Assembly (NCBI GenBank): GCA_964291275.2
Contig: OZ219799.1
Span: 1,674,001 to 1,738,000, forward strand
Source of the DNA: Bin80 sp964291275
GTDB taxonomy: Bacteria; Bacteroidota; Rhodothermia; Rhodothermales; Bin80
Direction of reading: 5' to 3'
Length of the DNA stretch: 64,000 nucleotides
A program made the position numbers and the translations under genes. Shown piece by piece: positions 1 to 7,546 of the stretch (positions are counted from its first letter, which is position 1; the number at the start of each line of letters is the position of its first letter). A model generated the notes under the pieces. That model searched no databases. It was given only the letters and a program-made list of their open reading frames with translations, and was not told where the DNA came from.

Positions 1-1219
1 AGAGGTCCAAGCCTCCGAGATGGAAGTAAATGGCGGTTGCAAATCGTTCATTATTTCGGAATCCCCGGGCGCGTGCTTTGACTGTTTTTATTCGGCTGTT
101 GATGCTTTCGGCCGGGCCATTGCTGACCTTGAGAATAATTGCATTGATGATTCCCCACAGGTGGTTTTTTATGGTTTTGGCGGCTTCCTTGACCGGTTCC
201 AAGCGGCAGCGCATGGCCCAGGAAAGCCATCTTTTCCAGCCCTTGCGGGCCTAGGTGGGATGCACATAATGCCATAAATTTCGTGCCATCTCCTTGATGG
301 CCCACGCCCGGGCGGTTTTCAACGAACTGTTCTTCAACGATTGAAACCGCGCTTTCTGCTTCTTGGACATATTTTCCCGGTTCGTTAGCCAGTCGTACTT
401 ACTTCCGGTGAGGGTCGTATCTCCTTCGGCGCGTAAAGCCTTGTGCTCTTGCCGACGCACTTTGTCCACGGCCTCCCCCAGATACTTCGCCACATGAAAC
501 CGGTCAAACGCAATCTTCTTCGCTGCATCAGCTACATACGCCAAGGTGGCAGAGATGTAGGCAGGCCACATGTCCATGCTCACGCTCTCAATCCCCGCCA
601 ATTGTTCTGGTGTGAGACTTAAATACCAGCGCTTTAGCACCGCTTTCGTGCGTCCGATCCCCACATACAGGACCCTGCCTGCCTTTGCATCGGAAACGAC
701 CGTAACGTATTTATGTCGCTTACGGAAGGAGGTCTCATCCACGCAAATGTGCGGAATAATCTCCGTTTGTCTGCGCCGAAGTCCTCGCTCTACCGCGTGC
801 TCCATGATCCTTGAAATCACTTTCCATCCCACGCCGAGCTGCCGCGATACTGCGGATACACTCGCATCCCCAAGCCATCCAATTACCCTCTCTTCAAAGT
901 CAAAGGTGTGCCGGGAACTCGACGATGCCCAGGGAACCTGCACCGTCCGAACTCCACACGCTCGACACTTTACACGCGGAACCCGGGCAATCAACTCCGT
1001 ACGATAGGTACAGGTATCTAAGTGCCGCCAGGAACGAGCCTCGCGCAAATCATAAAAGGAACAAGCCGCCTTACACTTCGGACATGACAGCAATGATGTA
1101 TCCGAGCAGATCACCGTTACCCGCCGTACCCGATCCTTATCATCATAACGATCCTCTGAAATCTCCCAAGGCGATTCAAGCCCTAAACTCCTATGGATAC
1201 TCGCCTCATCCTTTTTCAT
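1..1219 (-). pseudogene. ISL3-family transposase, element A copy 1, broken by an amber codon
   Basis: This is a DDE transposase of the ISL3 family (DDE_Tnp_ISL3). Visible are an N-terminal zinc-binding region with CPKC and CRAC cysteine pairs, and the acidic residues in ICVDETSFRKRH and ESVSMDMWPAY. The start at 1219 was chosen because the ISL3 proteins here all begin about 16 residues before the SPWE motif; the in-frame TTG at 1267 is less likely. At 253-251 the Trp codon TGG of the intact copy (44707-44705) is TAG, so translation stops after 322 of 411 residues, before the catalytic Glu region (GPAESINSR). The frame stays open past the stop to the window edge, so this is a single nonsense mutation. 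The truncated protein should be inactive, though the intact copy in the window could mobilise this element in trans. Confidence 0.85.
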
Positions 1220-1357
1220 TGTATTCGCATCTGTTTCAAGTGAAATTTTCCCCAGAATAACGACCAAAAATAGAGCATATAACCACTACTATCATGACCG
1301 TCTTATATCGAATTTTTCTGAATTTACAGATTTTATCATAATATTGGGTGAAGGCCC
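1..1357 (-). mobile_element. ISL3-family element A, copy 1 (cut by window edge)
   Basis: Bases 1-1357 are collinear, with no indels, with the complete element A at 44405-45811; the window opens about 50 bp inside the distal end. The visible end reads GGGCCTTCACCCAATATT on the minus strand and matches the terminal inverted repeat of the other copy (pattern GGnnCTTnnnCCAATnTT). Only scattered substitutions separate the two copies, so movement was recent. The next 8 bases, GTATCTAG at 1358-1365, should be half of the target duplication, but its partner lies outside the window. The insertion cut into a thioredoxin-like gene whose remainder starts at 1358. Confidence 0.85.
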
Positions 1358-1410
1358 GTATCTAGAATGGGCAACGTATGCACTGGTAGTAGTAGCATTA
1401 CTATTTTTTC

Positions 1411-2811
1411 GGGACTTCAATAAATATAGTGAATTAGTCCTGATCTTATCCAATTCTGGGCTAAGGTTTCAGACGATTTATCGCGTCATGCGTCATTCTA
1501 CTCAAAGGTTTTATCTTTCATTTTTTCGACAATCACGAATCGTAATGGGGGTGAAGATTAAAGGAATAAACAAGGTTTATGGCATTTCGTCACCTTGGTC
1601 AATTTCGGAGGTAACAGCGGATCATGATGCCGAGGAGGCCCATATCCATGTGATCTGTACGGATGAATCCAAGCTTCGGTGTCCAAAATGTGATCAAGCG
1701 AGTCCGGTGTATGATCGTCGGACTCGGAGTTGGCGTCATCTGGATACCGGAAAATATCGTACAATCGTAACGACGCAGTTACCTCGTGTAAAGTGTGCAG
1801 AACACGGAGTGGTGACGATTTCGCCCCCTTGGGCGGATCGGAGTGTACGCATGACCTATGAATTTGAGGCGCTGGTCATTGATCTGCTTCGGGAGTCAAC
1901 GATCTCGTCAGTGTGTCGGCTCCTGCAGATGAGTTGGCCTGCGGTTGCAGGGATTATGGACCGCGCAGTGGAACGGGGGCTTGATCGCAGAAAGGCGCAA
2001 CCGGTTGCCCATGTGTGTGTGGATGAGACCTCGTATAAAAAAGGCCATAAGTATATCACCGTGGTCTCAGATTCTCAAACGGGTACGGTGCTGTTTGTCA
2101 AGGAAAAGCGCACCCATGCGAGTCTGGATGCTTATTATGAAGGCTGTTCTACTGAGCAACTGGAAGCGATTGAAAGTGTGAGCATGGATATGTGGCCTGC
2201 CTATATCAAGTCCACGAAAAAACATGTTCCAGATGCGGCATCCAAGATTGCATTTGATCGTTTTCATGTGGCGAAAAAGATTGGAGGGGCGGTGGATAAA
2301 GTCCGTCGGCAGGAGAACCGAGAATTGCGGAAAGCGGGCATTGATGATCTCACCGGGACCAAGTATGACTGGCTGACCAACAAACAGAATATGTCGGTCC
2401 GCCAAAAGAAGCGATTCAAGGCGTTAAAGGATAGTTCGTTGAAAACGGCCCGTGCCTGGGCCATCAAAGAATTGTCCCAGAAATTGTGGCACTATAAGAG
2501 CCGAACCTGGGCACGCAAAGCTTGGGAAAAATGGTTGTCCTGGGCCTCACGTTGCCGGCTTGAAGACATGGTTAAAGTTGCCAAGACGGTCAGAAAACAC
2601 CTTTGGGGAATTCTCAATGCGATCATTCTCAAAGCCAGCAATGGGCCAGCAGAAAGCATCAACAGTCGAATCAAAACGATCAAAGTCCGTTGCCGCGGAT
2701 TTCGAAATACCAAGCGGTTAGCAAATGCAATCTACTTCTATCTCGGTGGACTGGATCTATATCCAAATGCTGTCTCAAAAACAAGGGTTTCACTAAATTA
2801 GTTGAAGCCCC
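1411..2811 (+). mobile_element. ISL3-family element C, complete with 8-bp target duplication
   Basis: The element is 1401 bp long. The left end GGGACTTCAATAAATATAGT and the right end, read on the minus strand as GGGGCTTCAACTAATTTAGT, are imperfect inverted repeats. The flanks ATTTTTTC at 1403-1410 and ATTTTTTC at 2812-2819 are an exact 8-bp direct repeat, the duplication size usual for ISL3. One transposase gene fills the interior. It sits inside the remains of a thioredoxin-like gene that element A had entered, or later entered, from the other side. Confidence 0.92.
1545..2801 (+). CDS. ISL3-family transposase, element C
   Basis: Complete 418-residue transposase, the same length as the element B proteins. 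N-terminal zinc-ribbon cysteines (CPKC), a helix-turn-helix region (STISSVCRLLQMSWPAVAGI) and the DDE core (CVDETSYKKGH, SVSMDMWPAY, GPAESINSR) are all present. An upstream in-frame TTG at 1344 lies outside the element, in host sequence, so ATG 1545 is taken as the start. The first about 150 residues are only moderately similar to element B, while the core from about residue 165 to 290 is nearly identical to it, including a run of about 60 identical bases, which makes the gene look mosaic. Nothing in the frame suggests inactivation. Confidence 0.93.
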   Translation: MGVKIKGINKVYGISSPWSISEVTADHDAEEAHIHVICTDESKLRCPKCDQASPVYDRRTRSWRHLDTGKYRTIVTTQLPRVKCAEHGVVTISPPWADRSVRMTYEFEALVIDLLRESTISSVCRLLQMSWPAVAGIMDRAVERGLDRRKAQPVAHVCVDETSYKKGHKYITVVSDSQTGTVLFVKEKRTHASLDAYYEGCSTEQLEAIESVSMDMWPAYIKSTKKHVPDAASKIAFDRFHVAKKIGGAVDKVRRQENRELRKAGIDDLTGTKYDWLTNKQNMSVRQKKRFKALKDSSLKTARAWAIKELSQKLWHYKSRTWARKAWEKWLSWASRCRLEDMVKVAKTVRKHLWGILNAIILKASNGPAESINSRIKTIKVRCRGFRNTKRLANAIYFYLGGLDLYPNAVSKTRVSLN

Positions 2812-3123
2812 ATTTTTTCTTCAAGTGACTTTTTTTGCCAAGTCAACTGATGACCACGGCATTGTGGATACTCTTCCGGCTATGTTAGAATATTTTCATG
2901 AGGACCAAGATAGATTAGTGTTGATTGTATTAAGTCCTACCTGTCCATATTGTCTGCAGAGTTATCCCTTTTACAGAACACTTATTGCAGAGAAAACCAA
3001 TAATATTGTGGATGCAACCTTGGATTTGAAAATACTTTGAATGGTGCTGGCTGAATTATCAGTTTGACTTGGGAATGTGATGTGTGCGTACATTGTGGGA
3101 ACTGAACTTCGCTCGGCATAGCC

Positions 3124-3888
3124 ATGTTGGTTCGCACTGAGGCCATTGTATTGCGATCCACACTCTTTCGGGAAACCAGCCGGCTCGTAACCCTATATAC
3201 CTTGAACCTTGGAAAACTAACAACCATTGCACGTGGTGCCCAATCAAAAAAGAGCCGGTTCGGCTCAACGCTCCAAGTGCTTTCACATGTGCAGGTCTTA
3301 ATCTATACTCGTCCGACCCGGTCTATTCAGATTTTGTCGGAGTGCTCACATGTCTTTTTTCATCCAGGTATATCCGGTGATCTGACAAAATTGGCGATTG
3401 GACAGCGGATCTGTGAACTTGTCCTGACACTCACGGAAGAAGGTGTAGATTCTCCCAAAATCTTCCATTTAATCACTCGAACACTTGGCGCACTTGGTGA
3501 TTCGGCTACGGATGCAGTACTGGTACAGCTATACTTCCAGCTCCATTTGACTGCGGCATTGGGTTTCGCTCCTAGCTTTACTCGGGATGAAGTTGAGCGG
3601 ATTGATGATTCTGGAGGTTTCCTGTTGCTTGATACCGGTACGATTTCGGGCAAGGTGGATACTGGATCTCAATCGTTGTCGGCTTCAAGGAGTGTACTTC
3701 GAGCGTTTGCCATTTTGTACAGGGCTGATTTTGATGTAATATTGCGAATGCAGCTTACGGACGAACAGCGGAGAGGTCTTTACACACTGGTCACCCGCTT
3801 TATGCGATACCATGTGCAGGAAGCTTATCCTGTGCGTGGGGAAAAGGTTTTAAGCCAGCTCTTAGGCTTGGCGCCACAGGCAGAGTAA
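3124..3888 (+). CDS. recO: DNA repair protein RecO
   Basis: 254-residue RecO, the recombination mediator that loads RecA on SSB-coated single strands with RecR in the RecFOR pathway, acting in the cytoplasm. The N-terminal OB-fold starts in the standard way (residues 1-80: MLVRTEAIVLRSTLFRETSR, then a GKLTTIARGAQSKKSRFG segment). The C-terminal helical domain follows (LQLHLTAALGFAPSF). The zinc-finger cysteine quartet found in some RecO proteins is not present. ATG at 3124 is the natural start because the OB-fold begins there. It stands alone on this strand, with 51 bp to hyuA. Confidence 0.9.
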   Translation: MLVRTEAIVLRSTLFRETSRLVTLYTLNLGKLTTIARGAQSKKSRFGSTLQVLSHVQVLIYTRPTRSIQILSECSHVFFHPGISGDLTKLAIGQRICELVLTLTEEGVDSPKIFHLITRTLGALGDSATDAVLVQLYFQLHLTAALGFAPSFTRDEVERIDDSGGFLLLDTGTISGKVDTGSQSLSASRSVLRAFAILYRADFDVILRMQLTDEQRRGLYTLVTRFMRYHVQEAYPVRGEKVLSQLLGLAPQAE

Positions 3889-3939
3889 GACCGTCAGACG
3901 TACTGGTGCGTATCATTTTTCCCGTAATTATGTGGTACT

Positions 3940-5982
3940 ATGCGTGCTAATGGTCAATGTATCGGGATTGACGTAGGAGGGACGTTCACAGACTTTGTGG
4001 TATTGGACGCTTCTGGGTTGACCGTGCATAAGGTGCCAACGACCCCAAGTGATCAAAGCCAAGCCATCCTGCAAGGGTTAGCGGTGCTTTCGGTAGATCC
4101 CGAGGCGCCGGTCCTGCACGGCACGACAACCGCGACCAATGCACTTCTGGAACGGCGAGGGGCTCGGACTGCGCTCATAACCACACGCGGTTTTGCAGAT
4201 GTCCTGGCGATCGGCCGACAAAATCGCCCTCAGCTATATGAGTTTTCCCAGGCAGCACGCAATCATCTTGTGCCCCGCTCGGTTCGTCTGCAGATTGATG
4301 AACGCATAGATAGCAAGGGGAATATTCACAGGAAGCTGGATACATCCTCACTGTCTGAAGTGCTGGAAGTACTCAGGCAGGAAGACGTAGAGAGTGTGGC
4401 GGTTGTTCTGCTCTTTTCCTTCTTGAATGATGTACATGAACGTTGCATTGCGACTGCATTGGCCGAGGAATTTCCAGATGTACCTGTTTCGCTTAGCGTA
4501 GATCTCTTACCTGAGTACAGGGAGTACGAGCGCACAGCAACAACGGTTGTAAATGCGTATGTACGGCCTCTCGTTATGCGCTATTTAACACGCCTCAGGC
4601 GTGTACTCAGTGGTAGATCACTCAAGGTCATGCAATCCAGTGGTGGTACACTGGATGCGCAACAGGCATCTAAACAGGCATCCAGATTGGTTCTGAGTGG
4701 ACCTGCAGGTGGAGTTGTAGGGGCATTTGCTTTGGCTGGACAGGCGCTCAGCACTTCCAGGCCCCACATAATATCTTTTGATATGGGGGGCACCAGTACA
4801 GATGTAGCGCTTTGTCCTGGCAGAATACCACAGACGACCGAAGGCACGATTTGCGATTTACCACTTCGGTTGCCATCCACACAGATCCACACGGTCGGTG
4901 CAGGTGGAGGTAGCTTGGCGTACGTTGATTCAGGAGGTATACTGCGTGTAGGTCCCCAAAGCGCAGGTGCGGTTCCCGGCCCGGTTTGTTATGGACAGGG
5001 CGGCCAGACTCCCACTGTAACGGATGCCAATCTGGTACTTGGCCGTTTGATACCATCACAGTTTCTTGGCGGACGCTCTACGCGCCCATTGGATGTTCAG
5101 GCAGCATATAAAGCAATTGCACATCTTGGCCAGTCCCTTGATCTTTCTCCTGAAGAGACTGCACTGGGTATTGTACGAGTTGCGAATGCGACCATGGAAC
5201 GGGCACTACGACGAGTATCCGTTGAGTGTGGTTACGATCCACGATCGTATATCTTGGTCCCCTTTGGCGGGGCAGGGCCGCTGCATGCATGTGCAATCGC
5301 CGATTCATTAGGGGTGAGAAAAATTCTTATTCCGCGTCATCCTGGCGTACTCAGTGCACTTGGTCTGTTGATGGCAGATATCACTAGCGATGTATCGCAA
5401 GCGTTGCTGTCTGCTGCGGAGGAGCTCTTTCGCAACCCCGAACGTCTCGAAAATTCTATCAATCAGCTGAAGCCCATAGTACTATCCCGCCTGGACTCAG
5501 ACACGGGGGAGGTTCAGTTAGACTGCAGTCTTGATTTGCGGTATTCGGGACAAAGTTACGAGCTCACAGTGCCTTTGGGTTTACCGATTGTACCAGAAAA
5601 CATCCGCACTTCGATAGAAGCTTTTCATTCGGCGCACCATATGCGTTACGGGTACAGTGCACCAGAACTGCCCGTAGAGTCGGTAGCAGTGCGACTACGG
5701 GCCACTGGGCCCCAGGAGCAAGTAATACCTATACCAGCAACACCAGCTGCCTCTCCATTCGATATAGCCCAAGCATCAAGAGCGCCCGTGTACTTTACAG
5801 CGGATGGGCCAATGTCTGTTCCCATCCTAAAACGTGATATACTGGTAGAAGGATGTGCGTTTAGAGGCCCTGCACTGGTTGTGCAGTATGATTCAACGTT
5901 AGTCGTGCCTCCAGGCTGGGATGTCGAGGCTGATCAATGGCATAACCTACATATTAAATGTAGTACAGATCATGGCAGTTGA
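3940..5982 (+). CDS. hyuA: Hydantoinase/oxoprolinase subunit A
   Basis: 680-residue ATP-grasp-like/ASKHA-fold subunit of the hydantoinase A/oxoprolinase family, which cleaves cyclic amides such as hydantoins or 5-oxoproline with ATP in the cytoplasm. The N-terminal domain begins with GIDVGGTFTDFVVLD near residue 10 and contains GTTTATNALLERRGARTALI. The central domain has the second phosphate-binding motif DMGGTSTDVAL and VGAGGGSLAYVD, and a C-terminal domain follows from about residue 500. Length and order match HyuA rather than the fused eukaryotic oxoprolinase. It overlaps hyuB by 11 bp, so the two are translationally coupled. The natural substrate cannot be told from sequence. Confidence 0.9.
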   Translation: MRANGQCIGIDVGGTFTDFVVLDASGLTVHKVPTTPSDQSQAILQGLAVLSVDPEAPVLHGTTTATNALLERRGARTALITTRGFADVLAIGRQNRPQLYEFSQAARNHLVPRSVRLQIDERIDSKGNIHRKLDTSSLSEVLEVLRQEDVESVAVVLLFSFLNDVHERCIATALAEEFPDVPVSLSVDLLPEYREYERTATTVVNAYVRPLVMRYLTRLRRVLSGRSLKVMQSSGGTLDAQQASKQASRLVLSGPAGGVVGAFALAGQALSTSRPHIISFDMGGTSTDVALCPGRIPQTTEGTICDLPLRLPSTQIHTVGAGGGSLAYVDSGGILRVGPQSAGAVPGPVCYGQGGQTPTVTDANLVLGRLIPSQFLGGRSTRPLDVQAAYKAIAHLGQSLDLSPEETALGIVRVANATMERALRRVSVECGYDPRSYILVPFGGAGPLHACAIADSLGVRKILIPRHPGVLSALGLLMADITSDVSQALLSAAEELFRNPERLENSINQLKPIVLSRLDSDTGEVQLDCSLDLRYSGQSYELTVPLGLPIVPENIRTSIEAFHSAHHMRYGYSAPELPVESVAVRLRATGPQEQVIPIPATPAASPFDIAQASRAPVYFTADGPMSVPILKRDILVEGCAFRGPALVVQYDSTLVVPPGWDVEADQWHNLHIKCSTDHGS

Positions 5983-7546
5983 TCCCATTCTTCTTGAAAT
6001 CTATAGACACCGACTCATCGGTGTTGCCGATGAAATGGGCGTCACGCTCCAGCGCACAGGGTATTCTCCCAATATTAAGGAGCGTCTGGACTACTCCTGC
6101 GCAGTTTTTGATACGGAGGGCAATATGGTTGCCCAGGCAGCACATATACCGGTTCATTTGGGGGCCATGCCCGCGAGTTGTGAGGTCGCGCTAAGGACGT
6201 TCACACATTGGGAGCCGGATGATGTGGTTATTCTGAATGATCCGTTTGATGGGGGGAATCATTTGCCCGACATAACGATGATCTCGCCGGTTTTTGCCGG
6301 CGGCGAGCCAATTTTCTTTGTTGCCAGCCGTGCACATCATGCAGATGTTGGTGGCATGAGCCCAGGCTCACTCCCTTTGTCTACCGAGCTCTTTCAGGAA
6401 GGAATAATTATCCCGCCCACCAAGCTATACGAAGCGGGCAAGTTAAATGAGGGTGTGTTGCACATGATACTTGCCAATGTGCGGACTCCCACCGAGCGTC
6501 GGGGAGATCTGGCGGCTCAGCGGGCTGCACATGCAGTTGGAGAGCGGCGTTTACAAGGGCTCGTAAAAGAGCACGGAGAACTCGAAGTCTGCGCGTATGC
6601 TCGTCATTTGCAGGCGTACAGTGAACGGTTAGTGCGTAGTGCTATTCAGACCTGGCCGGATGGGATGTATGTTTTTGAGGATGTGCTGGAACTGCCAGAT
6701 GACCAGGATGCCATTATCAGAGTGTCTGTTCAGATCACAGGCAGTGATATCGAGTTTGATTTTGAGGGCACAGATGCGACATTGCATGCACCGTTAAATA
6801 CCGTATTAGCAGTTACAGCATCTGCATGCTATTATGTTGTACTCTGCCTGGTTGAGGGAGATGTCCCGGCAAACGCTGGTTGTTTTGTCCCGATTAACGT
6901 GAAAGCCCCCGAAGATACATTAGTGAATGCATCAAGGCCTGCAGCGGTCGCTGGAGGCAATGTGGAGACTTCACAGCGAATTACGGATGTGGTTCTTGGA
7001 GCCTTGGCACAGGCGTTGCCGAAGTGTGTCCCGGCCGCAGGTCAAGGTACAATGAATAATGTGACAATAGGAGGTAAACACCCCGACGGGACCTCTTATG
7101 CCTATTACGAAACTCTTGGTGGAGGTATGGGAGCTGCTCCCGATGCTGATGGTCTAAGTGGCGTGCATGTGCACATGAGCAATACGCTCAACACACCGAT
7201 CGAAGCATTGGAAATGCAGTTTCCATTTCGGATCAGGGAATATGCGCTTATCAAAGGAAGCGGGGGGGCTGGTCGATATAAAGGGGGGGAGGGGCTTGTG
7301 CGAGAGTATGAGCTTTTGAATCCAGCCACAGTAACTATGCTCAGTGAGCGTCGTTGTCATGCTCCGTGGGGGCTGTACGGCGGCGAGCCAGGCCGTAACG
7401 GTCAGAACACGCTGATTGATGCAACCGGAAAAAAGACAAAATTGCCCGGTTTATTTACGCGAAGATTAAAGGCAGGTGACCGGCTTCGTATTGAAACTCC
7501 GGGTGGAGGGGGTCATTCTTCTGCCAGAAATTCGCGCAGTACATAG
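5972..7546 (+). CDS. hyuB: Hydantoinase/oxoprolinase subunit B
   Basis: 524-residue HyuB, partner of HyuA in ATP-dependent opening of a cyclic amide ring. The family signature is clear: MAVDPILLEIYRHRLIGVAD at the start, NDPFDGGNHLPDITMISPVF with the SRAHHADVGGMSPGS motif near residue 120, and a glycine-rich ETPGGGGHS at the C-terminus. ATG 5972 is preferred over an upstream in-frame start at 5921 because it aligns with the family start and sits at an 11-bp overlap with hyuA. Its 3' end overlaps the convergent aconitase gene by 34 bp, so neither gene has its own downstream spacer. Confidence 0.9.
   Translation: MAVDPILLEIYRHRLIGVADEMGVTLQRTGYSPNIKERLDYSCAVFDTEGNMVAQAAHIPVHLGAMPASCEVALRTFTHWEPDDVVILNDPFDGGNHLPDITMISPVFAGGEPIFFVASRAHHADVGGMSPGSLPLSTELFQEGIIIPPTKLYEAGKLNEGVLHMILANVRTPTERRGDLAAQRAAHAVGERRLQGLVKEHGELEVCAYARHLQAYSERLVRSAIQTWPDGMYVFEDVLELPDDQDAIIRVSVQITGSDIEFDFEGTDATLHAPLNTVLAVTASACYYVVLCLVEGDVPANAGCFVPINVKAPEDTLVNASRPAAVAGGNVETSQRITDVVLGALAQALPKCVPAAGQGTMNNVTIGGKHPDGTSYAYYETLGGGMGAAPDADGLSGVHVHMSNTLNTPIEALEMQFPFRIREYALIKGSGGAGRYKGGEGLVREYELLNPATVTMLSERRCHAPWGLYGGEPGRNGQNTLIDATGKKTKLPGLFTRRLKAGDRLRIETPGGGGHSSARNSRST

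Larger units (their letters stand above)
1358..3040 (+). pseudogene. Thioredoxin-like membrane protein, broken by two IS insertions
   Basis: If element C (1411-2811) and one copy of its 8-bp duplication are removed, one frame runs without a stop from 1358 through 1410 into 2820-3040. It encodes a hydrophobic segment (WATYALVVVALLFFLQVTFF), then a short linker and a thioredoxin-fold start with LVLIVLSPTCPYCLQSYP. CPYC is a redox-active dithiol motif, so the ancestral protein was probably an inner-membrane-anchored, periplasm-facing thioredoxin/TlpA-like oxidoreductase. The N-terminus was lost to element A. The C-terminus stops after only about 45 residues of the fold, much shorter than TlpA-type domains, so the 3' end is decayed as well. 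The exact subfamily is inference; the junction restoring the frame is seen directly. Confidence 0.65.

Noticed and set aside
5921..5971. Earlier start for hyuB
   Set aside because: It adds residues unlike the family and lengthens the overlap with hyuA; ATG 5972 matches the conserved start.
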